Shown one piece after another: positions 52,919 to 60,336 of a stretch of 64,000 nucleotides of DNA. The position numbers were made by a program, and so were the translations under genes. The notes beneath the pieces were generated by a model. That model saw only the letters and a list, made by a program, of their open reading frames with translations. It did not search any database and was not told where the DNA came from. The stretch's first letter is position 1. The number at the start of each line of letters is the position of its first letter. Source of the DNA: Streptomyces netropsis (GTDB lineage Bacteria > Actinomycetota > Actinomycetes > Streptomycetales > Streptomycetaceae); assembly GCF_014203545.1 (NCBI RefSeq), contig NZ_JACHJG010000006.1, forward strand, positions 1 through 64,000. The letters run 5' to 3'.

Positions 52919-53212
52919 ATGAAGCTGCACATCACGGTCGCGGACGACGGCGGGCCCCCGGGCACCGCGGCGGTCACCACGCCGGCCACCGGCCCGGAGG
53001 CCGCCGACGCCGGGGCCGCCCCGGGCGCGACGGCCGGGGAGCCGACCGCGGGCGCCGCGGGCCGGGGCACCGACGCCGGCGCGGCCCCCGGCTGGCTGGC
53101 CGACCTCGTCCGGCTCGCCGACGCCGGCCGGATACCCCGCCCGGACGCCCCCGCAGACCCCGGCCAGGACGCGGGCGGCCAGGACGCGGGCGCCGCACCT
53201 GTCTCCGGCTGA
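52919..53212 (+). CDS. small Ala/Gly-rich protein at the end of the cassette
   Basis: 97 residues. Starts MKLHITVADD, which could be one beta-strand; then Ala/Gly/Pro/Thr-rich low-complexity sequence with one plausible helix (WLADLVRLADAGRIPRPD) and an Ala/Gly/Asp tail. AGGGAG lies 6 bp before the ATG. It follows the C-terminal-domain gene by 32 bp. It could be a substrate or peptide precursor of the protease; this is speculation based on position. Confidence 0.55.
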   Translation: MKLHITVADDGGPPGTAAVTTPATGPEAADAGAAPGATAGEPTAGAAGRGTDAGAAPGWLADLVRLADAGRIPRPDAPADPGQDAGGQDAGAAPVSG

Positions 53213-53582
53213 CCCGGAGGCAGGGAGGGAAGAGGGAGAAGGGGTGCGGGGCGGTGGCGGAGCAGGCGGCTGCCCCGCACTCCTCGCGCCCCCGACCGTG
53301 CCGCCGGTCCCGGCACCGGTACCGGCGGCCGCCCCGGGCACGGATCCCGCCCGCCCGGCTCGCCGTCACCCGTCGGCCGACCAGCCGCCAGCCGTATGTT
53401 TCCCGGTCTCCCGCGTCACCGACTATCCCTTGGCATGTGCGTCAAAACTCGGGCATCCTCGTCGAGGGGACCGGGCCCGACGGGCTCAGACCGGCTTCGT
53501 CACGCCGACCGCCCCCCAGTCAGGCAGCGCCAGGACGCGGCCGCCCCGCGGCACGTGCCGCGGGCGCCCGGTGGGGGGAGCC

Positions 53583-54398
53583 ATGACCGATACACGGGGG
53601 AATCCCGACGTCCCGCACCAGCTGACCGCCGCGGAGCGGCCCGCGCCCGCGCACCGGCCGGCGCAGCGGACGCCGGGCCGGGTCGCGGTCGCCCTCCTCG
53701 GCGGGTTCCGGCTCACCCTCGACGGCAGCGACGTGGAACTGCCGGGCGGTGCGCAGCGGTTGACCGCGGCCCTCGCGCTGAGCGGCCGGATGAGCCGCAG
53801 CCGACTGGCCGGAACGCTCTGGCCGGAGACCGAGGAGCACCGCGCCCTGGCCCGGCTGCGGACCGGTATCTGGCGGGTCAACCAGGCGGCCCCGGAGCTG
53901 GTGGTCACCGCCGCCGGTGAGATCGCGCTGCACGCGCGCACCGAGGTGGACGTCCGCGACGTCGTCGACCGTTCGCTGCGCGTACTGCACGGCGGCGAGG
54001 TGGAACCGGCGGTGTGGTCCTCGGGCGAGGAGGCCGGGGATCTGCTGCCGGGCTGGGAGGACGAATGGCTCGCCGACGCCCGCGAGCGGCTGCGCCAGAT
54101 GCGCCTGCACGTCATGGAGACCGTGGCCGAGCGGCTGTGCGAGACCGGCTCCTACGGCCTCGCCATCGAGGTCGCGCTGACCGTTCTGCGCGCCGACATG
54201 CTGCGTGAGAGCGCGCACCGGGTGCTGGTGCGCGTCCACCTCGCCGAGGGCAACATCGGCGAGGCCTGGCGGGCGTACGAGACGTGTGTGCACGTCCTCG
54301 ACCGCGAGCTGGGCGTACGCCCCACCCGGGCGACCAGCGATCTGCTCGCGGGCCGCCCACCGGGGGTACGGCGGCGGGGGCTGAGCCATCCGCACTGA
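53583..54398 (+). CDS. short SARP-like regulator (BTAD domain)
   Basis: 271 residues. A DNA-binding-like head (VALLGGFRLTLDGSDVELPGGAQRLTAALAL, RLAGTLWPETEEHRALARLRTGIWRVNQ) is followed by the bacterial activation domain (LLPGWEDEWLADARERLRQMRLHVMETVAERL, then YETCVHVLDRELGVRPT). No ATPase follows. It is the third SARP-type protein within 11 kb and sits on the same strand as the protease cassette. GGGGGAG immediately precedes the ATG at 53583. Confidence 0.85.
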   Translation: MTDTRGNPDVPHQLTAAERPAPAHRPAQRTPGRVAVALLGGFRLTLDGSDVELPGGAQRLTAALALSGRMSRSRLAGTLWPETEEHRALARLRTGIWRVNQAAPELVVTAAGEIALHARTEVDVRDVVDRSLRVLHGGEVEPAVWSSGEEAGDLLPGWEDEWLADARERLRQMRLHVMETVAERLCETGSYGLAIEVALTVLRADMLRESAHRVLVRVHLAEGNIGEAWRAYETCVHVLDRELGVRPTRATSDLLAGRPPGVRRRGLSHPH

Positions 54399-54419
54399 GC
54401 GCCCCCGGGCGCGCGGCAG

Positions 54420-54947
54420 TCAGGCGCGGCTGAGGGCCGCGGCGCCGAAGGAGACGTCGAAGCGGTCGCACCAGATGCTCACGCTGGTGTACCGGTCGAG
54501 GTCGAGCCCGGCGGGCAGGACGTAGTTCTGGTCGCCCTTGTTGCCCTTGAGCTTGCCGAGGCTGACGTGCGCGCCGTCGTCGAAGACCCGCCACCCGGCC
54601 GTGCCCTTCTTCACGGGCGCGTCGGCCACGAGGACCCGCAGATCGGGTCCGTTGCTGGTGTCGAGGTTCTCCAGCCGCAGCACGCGGGTCCCGTCGGCCA
54701 GGCGCAGGATCCGCACCGAGCCGCTGGTCGCGTGCTCATGGCTGATCAGCTCACCGGAGGCGAGGGTCCGCGCGGCTGCCCCCGTGGCCGGTGAGTCCGT
54801 GACGGCGGGCAGCGCCTCACGCACGGTCTCGTCGACCCACAGCTTCCACGGCTGAAACCACACGACCCCGGCCCCGACCGCCACCAGCCCGGCGACCAGC
54901 ACCCCGATCACGACCCGCTTGCTCATAAGGCGCCGTATGCGTCCCAT
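54420..54947 (-). CDS. membrane-anchored DM13-domain protein
   Basis: 175 residues. One N-terminal membrane helix (VVIGVLVAGLVAVGAGVVWF), then an extracytoplasmic DM13 domain (ASGELISHEHATSGSVRILRLADGTRVLRLENLDTSNGPDLRVLVAD, then GNKGDQNYVLPAGLDLDRYTSVSIWCDRFDVSFGAAAL, in outline). DM13 is a cytochrome-like/electron-transfer domain by prediction, found in animal and bacterial surface proteins. The single Cys near the end is conserved. GAGGAG is 6 bp before the ATG. Confidence 0.9.
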   Translation of the reverse strand: MGRIRRLMSKRVVIGVLVAGLVAVGAGVVWFQPWKLWVDETVREALPAVTDSPATGAAARTLASGELISHEHATSGSVRILRLADGTRVLRLENLDTSNGPDLRVLVADAPVKKGTAGWRVFDDGAHVSLGKLKGNKGDQNYVLPAGLDLDRYTSVSIWCDRFDVSFGAAALSRA

Positions 54948-55143
54948 GTCCGTCTCCTCACACCCGCTGTGTCTTCACCCATTCAACGGGCCGCGAGGGC
55001 GTGGACCTTCCGAATTTTCATGACGAAAGTCTTACGGAGGCATCCCGAGGGGCGGCGGGCCTCGGCAAGGGGCCGGGAGTGCACGCCGGTGCCGCTGCCC
55101 CTGTCCGCGTAGGGGGCGGAACAACCGGCGATCCGGCCACAGG

Positions 55144-55566
55144 TCACTGGTCGCCGACCGGTCGCACCGGCTCCACCTCGGCTGCCGCCCGCCGGTCATA
55201 GGTCCCGCGGGCGGCGAGTACCTCGTCCCGGTGTTCCTCTGACCAGTCCTGGATCGCCGTCAGCAGGCCGGTGAGGCTGTGACCGAGCTCGGTGAGTTCG
55301 TACACGACCTTCGGCGGGATCGTGGGGTAGACGGTGCGGGTGACCAGGCCGTCGCGCTCCAGGGTGCGCAGTGCCTGCGTGAGCATCTTCTGCGTGACGC
55401 CGTCCAGGCGGCGCAGTGCGTTGAAGCGCAGCGGCCCCTGTTGGAGGGCACCGACCGTGAGCAGGGCCCATTTGCTGGTGAGCAGTGCCAGCACCGGGCG
55501 GGACGGACAGGTCTGGAAGTAGGCGTGGGCGCCGCCGTATTGCCGCAGGTCATCGCAGGTACCCAT
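55144..55566 (-). CDS. HxlR-family transcriptional regulator
   Basis: 140 residues, a winged-helix HxlR protein: CPSRPVLALLTSKWALLTVGALQQGPLRFNALRRLDGVTQKMLTQALRTLERDGLVTR in outline. The N-terminal Cys (residue 4) and Cys20 could sense thiol-reactive compounds, as in QorR/YodB. An inverted repeat covers its start codon. It diverges from a truncated oxidoreductase gene, the usual type of target. Confidence 0.92.
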   Translation of the reverse strand: MGTCDDLRQYGGAHAYFQTCPSRPVLALLTSKWALLTVGALQQGPLRFNALRRLDGVTQKMLTQALRTLERDGLVTRTVYPTIPPKVVYELTELGHSLTGLLTAIQDWSEEHRDEVLAARGTYDRRAAAEVEPVRPVGDQ

Positions 55567-55582
55567 AGGGAACCTGGGTATC
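55558..55582. promoter_or_regulatory. inverted repeat, possible HxlR operator
   Basis: GGTACCC and GGGTATC, 11 bp apart, form a near-palindrome overlapping the HxlR start codon. HxlR proteins often repress their own gene and the divergent one from such a site. Confidence 0.45.
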
Positions 55583-55683
55583 AGGAGGGTGCCTTCTTCT
55601 CAAGTGTCTGTGCCTGGCGCAGGCTTGGTGTGCGCCGCGCGGCGACCGTGAGAGATCAGGGCGATCAGTAAGAGGGGTATGTC

Positions 55684-56121
55684 ATGGGTGTGCGTATGCG
55701 CGCCGTCCATCAGCTTGCCTTCGGCGGTCCCGGCGAGATGTGCGTGACGGAGGTGGAGTGTCCGGAGCCGGTGGCCACCGAGGTGCTGGTGCGGGTCGAA
55801 GCGGCCGGCGTGAACCCGGTGGACGCGAAGTTCCGCGCAGGCGTGACTCCTTGGGGGGCGCTGCCGTTCATCCCCGGCTGGGACGTGTCGGGGGTGGTCG
55901 AGGCGGTCGCGCCCGGCGTCACCCGCTTCGCGCCGGGCGACGAGGTGTACGGGCTGGTGCACTTCCCGTGGCGCGGCGGCGGCTACGCCGAGTACGTCAC
56001 CGCCCCGCCCCGCCATCTGGCCCACAAGCCCGCCTCCCTCACCCACGCCGAGGCGGCGGCGCTGGCGGCGGGCCACGACGGGCTGCCGGGAGCCTGTGCC
56101 TCTTCCTTCGTGCTCGGGTGA
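55684..56121 (+). pseudogene. truncated NADP-dependent quinone reductase / alcohol dehydrogenase
   Basis: 145 residues covering only the GroES-like N-terminal domain of an MDR oxidoreductase: GVNPVDAKFRAGVTPWGALPFIPGWDVSGVVEAVAPGVTRFAPGDEVYGL in outline. Similarity stops at LTHAEAAALAAG near 56080, where intact proteins continue into the Rossmann cofactor domain of about 170 more residues. The remaining codons are unrelated. It cannot bind NADPH and is probably non-functional. The ribosome site GAGGGG and the HxlR regulator are intact. Confidence 0.75.
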
Positions 56122-56591
56122 CGCCCGCAGGCTGGGGCGGGGCGGAGCTTCCGGTCAGTAGCGTCTGGTCTCCTGTGTGGAGGTTCTTGTGCGCCCGGCG
56201 TGCGCTGACATCACCCTAACGGGTGGATTTCGCTGGGTGGGTGACGGAGGGGAAACGGTTCTGCCGCAGGTGGGTGTGCGTGTCCGGGGCTGTCGCGTCC
56301 TGCGGGGGGTGGTGTGATTATTGGTTTCACCCTGCATCCTCTTGACCGTTTATCACATGCCGAGGAATCTCGGATTACGCACCAGTCGTTAATTCCTGAA
56401 CGTCTGGTGTGATGGTCACTCAGTAGACCGGCAGCGGCATAAGACCCTGCAAGTCTCCCCTGGACCCCGGGAGCGACAGGGCCCCTCTCGAATCTGCCTG
56501 ATGCCGGTGCAGAACATCTGTGAATCCCTTTCGCCGGCCGGGCTGTTGTGCCCAGTCGTCCCCCGCATGATTCCTCCAAGGGAGTTCCGTC
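56122..56591. other. 470-bp gene-free region with a hairpin
   Basis: Follows the broken oxidoreductase. It is less GC-rich than its surroundings. A candidate promoter is TTGACC (56342) with GAATCT 17 bp later. A hairpin at 56380-56409 pairs CACCAG with CTGGTG and CGTT with AACG. It may be the leader of the secreted-protein gene at 56592. No riboswitch family that I know fits. Confidence 0.4.
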
Positions 56592-57308
56592 ATGGCATCT
56601 CGTCAGACACCGGCACGCCGTATGGCTCTGGCCGGTATCGCAGCGCTCACCGTTCTCGGCGTCGTCGGCGGTACCGCACCGCTCGCTCTCGCAGCCCCCC
56701 GCACCGCTCCCCAGGCGGCGGCCACTGTGCAGGCGGCCCGGCTCGCCGACCAGCTCACCGCTCTGCTCGCCGCCACCCCGGCACTGCCCGGCACAGCCGC
56801 CGAAACGGTACGCCAGCAGGCCCCGGACCCCCTCGACGAGCTCAAGCTGGCCCTGGACAAGCTGGTCAGGGACGCCACGAAGGTCATCGATGACGTGGAG
56901 AAGGCGAATCTGCTCAAGGCGACGCAGGACGCCGCCAAGGCAGTCCAGGACACCGGGAACCTGGTGTCGAAGATCCCCGCGGTGCTGGAGAACCTGCCGG
57001 CGGCCCAGGCGCAGAAGACCACCGCCCAGCTGTCCGCCACGTTCAACGCCGTGGCCACGCAGGCGCTCACCCTCGCCCGCGACAAGGCCGACACAGGCCG
57101 GCACGGCCCCGCCTCCCCCGCGGCCAGGATGGACGCCGTCGGTGAACTGCGGGCCGCGCTGGACGCACTGCGCGGCAGCACGGGTGATCTGATCGAGGCG
57201 GCGGAGGACCATGACGTGCCGGCGGCGACAGCGGCAGCCGACCGGGTCACGGTGGACGCGGGCGTCTTCGTGACCGCGATCGGCCAGGCGCTGCTGAGCC
57301 TCGTCTGA
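56592..57308 (+). CDS. secreted alpha-helical protein, unknown
   Basis: 238 residues. Signal peptide with an Ala-rich core ending near ALAA (about residue 34), then almost entirely helix-forming sequence (LDELKLALDKLVRDATKVIDDVEKANLLKATQDAAKAV in outline) with no cysteines. Regular Leu/Val spacing suggests a helical bundle. The length and style recall secreted actinobacterial proteins of unknown role. GGGAG is 7 bp before the ATG. A strong terminator follows 22 bp after the stop. Confidence 0.7.
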   Translation: MASRQTPARRMALAGIAALTVLGVVGGTAPLALAAPRTAPQAAATVQAARLADQLTALLAATPALPGTAAETVRQQAPDPLDELKLALDKLVRDATKVIDDVEKANLLKATQDAAKAVQDTGNLVSKIPAVLENLPAAQAQKTTAQLSATFNAVATQALTLARDKADTGRHGPASPAARMDAVGELRAALDALRGSTGDLIEAAEDHDVPAATAAADRVTVDAGVFVTAIGQALLSLV

Positions 57309-57330
57309 CCCCCCGCCCCGGAAAGGTAAA

Positions 57331-57372
57331 GGGTGCCGCCCAGGTGACATGTCACGTCCCTGGGCGGCACCC
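57331..57372 (+). terminator. strong terminator hairpin
   Basis: GGGTGCCGCCCAG pairs exactly with CTGGGCGGCACCC; the inner GTGACATGTCAC is itself palindromic. Confidence 0.85.
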
Positions 57373-57448
57373 GCGTGACCACCATCACCCCCGCAGGCCC
57401 CTCGGGTGTGGCCGGTCGGCTGGCCCGGCCACCCCCCGTGCGGCCGGG

Positions 57449-57658
57449 TCAGACGATGGGGCTGAGCAGATTCGGGGCCGAGACGACCACCTCGCCACCG
57501 GGGCCGGTCAGATCGATGGTGCCGTTCGAGTCCGCACCGACCAGTCCAAGGAGGTGGATATGGACGGCTGCATTGGCCGGGGCAGCCATCGCCGCGGAAC
57601 CAACAGTGAGCAAGAGGGTGGCGGCGAGGGTGGCGGCAGCACGCTTGAGAGAGGTCAC
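57449..57658 (-). CDS. small secreted peptide
   Basis: 69 residues. Signal peptide (KRAAATLAATLLLTVGSAAMAAPANA in outline, cut near residue 30) leaving a mature peptide of about 38 residues, VHIHLLGLVGADSNGTIDLTGPGGEVVVSAP in outline. It has no Cys and is rich in beta-branched residues and glycine. AGGAGG lies 7 bp before the GTG start, the best ribosome site in this part. The family is unknown; a surface or matrix peptide is plausible. Confidence 0.7.
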   Translation of the reverse strand: MTSLKRAAATLAATLLLTVGSAAMAAPANAAVHIHLLGLVGADSNGTIDLTGPGGEVVVSAPNLLSPIV

Positions 57659-57852
57659 AGAATCCTCCTGGGCCTGTCACACACGGATGGTGACCGTGTC
57701 CTTTCCGCCGCACCGTCTGATAAACGACACGACCCACCTGGGCCAGAGCGCGAAAGCACGAGGCAGCGCCCGCACATGACGAGCGCCGGCACACCCACCC
57801 ACCGGCGCGCGCCGCTCCTGCCGCGCCCCCTGGACCCCCGATGGAGCCAGGC

Positions 57853-58077
57853 TCAGGCAGGCAGAGGCACGATGCTCACCGCACGGTAGTCGTAACCGTC
57901 TTGCTTGAAGCCGGGGGCTTCCCACGTGAGGTCTACCCGCTGCCCGAGCGAGAGCGTGCGGAAGCCGGTCATCTGGATGTGGGAGTAATGGCCGAAACAG
58001 CCGCCGGGAGTCTCGGACGAGTCGAGCACCCCCCACCCCTCCTCGTCGTTCCACCATCGGACAGTCGCAGTCACCAT
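57853..58077 (-). CDS. divergent cold-shock-domain protein
   Basis: 74 residues, the size of CspA. TVRWWNDEEGWGVLDSSETPGGCFGHYSHIQMTGFRTLSLGQRVDL in outline follows the CSD pattern VKWFN-EKGFGFI-DVFVHFS-GFRTL-EGQ. RNP1 reads EGWGVL and RNP2 CFGHYS, both altered from KGFGFI and VFVHFS, so nucleic-acid binding may differ. Streptomyces carry several such variants. It starts at ATG 58077 next to mobile-element debris. Confidence 0.78.
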   Translation of the reverse strand: MVTATVRWWNDEEGWGVLDSSETPGGCFGHYSHIQMTGFRTLSLGQRVDLTWEAPGFKQDGYDYRAVSIVPLPA

Positions 58078-58294
58078 GACCGGAACCTTACGAGTTCTGA
58101 GGCTATCGAGCCCTGCCTGTCCAGTATTGATGGCATCGCGTACGGGATCGTCGTGAATTGCCCCGGTGAACGGCGCCAGAGCGAGCGGTCCATGGTCCCA
58201 AGCAGCCGGGACCGGCTCGCAGGTGATCCCAACATGCCAATGCTGCGCGAGTACGACGAGCAGACCGTCACGGCGGAAAGCCCGCGATCACCCG

Positions 58295-58515
58295 CTACTT
58301 CGCGGCTGGTGTCCGAGCTGGTGCACCGGGGCCGTGACGGGCCCCGGCGGCGTGCCGGTGAGCACGGCACACCGTCGAGTCCACACTCACAACGCTCCAG
58401 TCGATCCGCCCCTCCGCGCCGGCGTCGGCTAGGACAGCCCGAAGAAACCGATCCCACGTGCCGTCCGCCGACCAGCGCCGGTGGCGATCACGCACCGTCT
58501 TCCATTTCCCTCATC
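58295..58515 (-). pseudogene. IS5-family transposase fragment
   Basis: The frame WKTVRDRHRRWSADGTW, then DRFLRAVLADA, then GRIDWSVVSVDSTVCRAHRHAAGAR is the central part of an IS5-type transposase, with the first catalytic Asp in SVDST. A stop sits just upstream and the C-terminal half is missing. No terminal inverted repeats are found. Confidence 0.78.
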
Positions 58516-58596
58516 GCGCGGGCAGGCCTCGCCACGGGATGCCAGAAAGGTGCGGCTCTGCTCTGTCACCACGCGGCGATCTGTCGGTAGGTGGAG

Positions 58597-58794
58597 TCAT
58601 CGGCCCCGTCGAGCCAGCGCCAACGCGGCCTTGTCCGGGTGTGTACCGTGCCGCACTCCGCGTTGTGGCGCGGCGTTCTGGAGCATCGACACCAGCGTGT
58701 CGGTCGGGCAGCCGGGGATGCCGGCGCGTTCCAAAACCATCTGGGCGAGGGTGCTCTTGCCCACCCTTGGGTGACCGCCGATCAAGTGGATCAC
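58597..58794 (-). pseudogene. P-loop kinase/ATPase fragment
   Basis: Starts VIHLIGGHPRVGKSTLAQMVLERAGIPGCPTDTLVSM in outline: a Walker A loop and the first helix of a small-molecule kinase. It continues to GVRHGTHPDKA and then stops after ~66 residues, with no Walker B or lid. It lies between the IS5 fragment and the next intact gene and is likely debris. Confidence 0.6.
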
Positions 58795-59064
58795 GTGCAG
58801 ACCGTACTCCGCTGCGTAGTTCCGAAGAACGAGGCCGTGATACTCGCCCTCCCAAGGGGCAGCGAGCCCCGATCGGGCACCGGGCCGGGGCCGGGGTCGG
58901 CACCGAGTGGAGGGCACCGGCCTGGTGCCCCACGCGGCCCATGGACCATCGGCTTGCACGCCACATCGCCCCGCACGCAGGCCCGTTGGTGGAGCAGGCC
59001 CCCGCAGGGATACGGGGGACAGCCGGAGGGATCGCGGACGGGCGCGTCGCTAGCGTCTGGACGC

Positions 59065-60336
59065 ATGACATCGCTACGGCACAGCGAGAGAAGGCGATCC
59101 TCAGGAAGGCGAGGGCGTGGCGCGGCGGCGTTCGCCATGGCATCGGTCGCCCTCGCGCTCACCGCCCCCTCGGCCGGCGCGGCGGCCCCACCCGCCTCGT
59201 CCCTCGGATGTGACGCCGCGCGCGGCGCGGTCGTCGACTCCCTGGGCACCCTCACACAACGCCACGGCTTGGCGGGTGCGGCCGTCGAAGTGGTCGACGG
59301 CCGCTGCGGGAAGTGGGGGGCCGCCCGGGGCGTGGCCGACCTGGGCACCGGTCGCCCGATGAACGCGAAGGACCGGCTGCGGATCGGCAGCGTCAGCAAG
59401 ACCTTCACCGCCACGGTCGTGGTGCAGCTCGCCGCGGAGGGCCGGATCGGGCTGGACGCCCCTGTCGAGCGCTATCTGCCGGGGCTGATCCGGGGCCATG
59501 GCCACGACGGTCGCACGATCACCGTGCGGCAACTGCTCCAGCACACCAGCGGACTGCCCGACCACGTCGAAGCCTTCGTCGACCGGCCCGTGAACGAGTG
59601 GCGCCACCGGCATTTCGAGCCCCGCGAACTGATCGCGACCGCGCTCGGGCTGCCGCGCCCGGACAAGAAGTGGCACTACTCCACGACCAACACCGTGATC
59701 GCCGGGCTCGTCGTCGAGAAGGTCACCGGGCACGGCATCGAGGCGGAGGTGACCCGCCGGATCATCGAGCCGCTCGCCCTGCGCGACACCTACTGGCCGG
59801 GCGACGACACCCGCATCCGGGGACCGCACTCGCGCAGCTACTTCAGGGACGCCGACGCACCGGACGGCACGCGTTCGCCCCGGGTCGACGGCACCGAGTG
59901 GAACGTGACCTTCGGCGGGGCGGGCGGCGCGCTGGTCTCCGCCCCCTCCGACGTGGGCCGGTTCTTCGGTGCGCTGCTCGGCGGCAAGCTGCTGCCCGCG
60001 CGGTGGCTCGCCGAGATGAAGCGCACCGTCCCCGCCGACCCTGACCGGCTCTGGCCCGGTGCCCGGTACGGGCTGGGCCTGATCGCCTCTCCCCTGGAGT
60101 GCGGTGGCTGGTGGTGGGGACACGGCGGGACGGTGCCCGGCGGTCACCGGGCGCTGGGCGCGGTCGGTCCCGGAGGCCGGAGCGTCTCCCTCGCCCTCAA
60201 CGAGGTGCCCGACACCGACCGGGCGGAAGAGGACTTCCATGCCGTCGTGAACACCGCCTTCTGCGCCGACCGCACCGAGCCCACCGACCGCACAGACCGC
60301 ACAGACCGCACAGACCACGCCAAGGAGACTCCGTGA
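59065..60336 (+). CDS. secreted serine hydrolase, class C beta-lactamase / DD-peptidase fold
   Basis: 423 residues. An arginine-rich signal peptide (ERRRSSGRRGRGAAAFAM, cut near Ala39) is followed by the serine beta-lactamase-like domain. SVSK (Ser109, Lys112) is intact and HGGT supplies the third motif. The second motif reads YSTTN where the family usually has YSN, so its Asn is shifted or lost. The C terminus carries three TDR repeats. The stop overlaps the peptidase start as GTGA. Probably an extracellular DD-peptidase or esterase. Confidence 0.85.
   Translation: MTSLRHSERRRSSGRRGRGAAAFAMASVALALTAPSAGAAAPPASSLGCDAARGAVVDSLGTLTQRHGLAGAAVEVVDGRCGKWGAARGVADLGTGRPMNAKDRLRIGSVSKTFTATVVVQLAAEGRIGLDAPVERYLPGLIRGHGHDGRTITVRQLLQHTSGLPDHVEAFVDRPVNEWRHRHFEPRELIATALGLPRPDKKWHYSTTNTVIAGLVVEKVTGHGIEAEVTRRIIEPLALRDTYWPGDDTRIRGPHSRSYFRDADAPDGTRSPRVDGTEWNVTFGGAGGALVSAPSDVGRFFGALLGGKLLPARWLAEMKRTVPADPDRLWPGARYGLGLIASPLECGGWWWGHGGTVPGGHRALGAVGPGGRSVSLALNEVPDTDRAEEDFHAVVNTAFCADRTEPTDRTDRTDRTDHAKETP
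60287..60313. repeat. 9-bp in-frame tandem repeat x3
   Basis: ACCGCACAG three times in a row near the 3' end of the hydrolase gene, coding Thr-Asp-Arg repeats in the protein tail. Confidence 0.8.

Noticed and set aside
43807..54398. Polyketide or NRPS gene cluster suggested by SARP density
   Set aside because: No ketosynthase, adenylation or carrier domains occur anywhere in the window.
56122..56591. Riboswitch (c-di-AMP, cobalamin) before the secreted-protein gene
   Set aside because: I could not match the conserved core bases of either class; only a simple hairpin is present.
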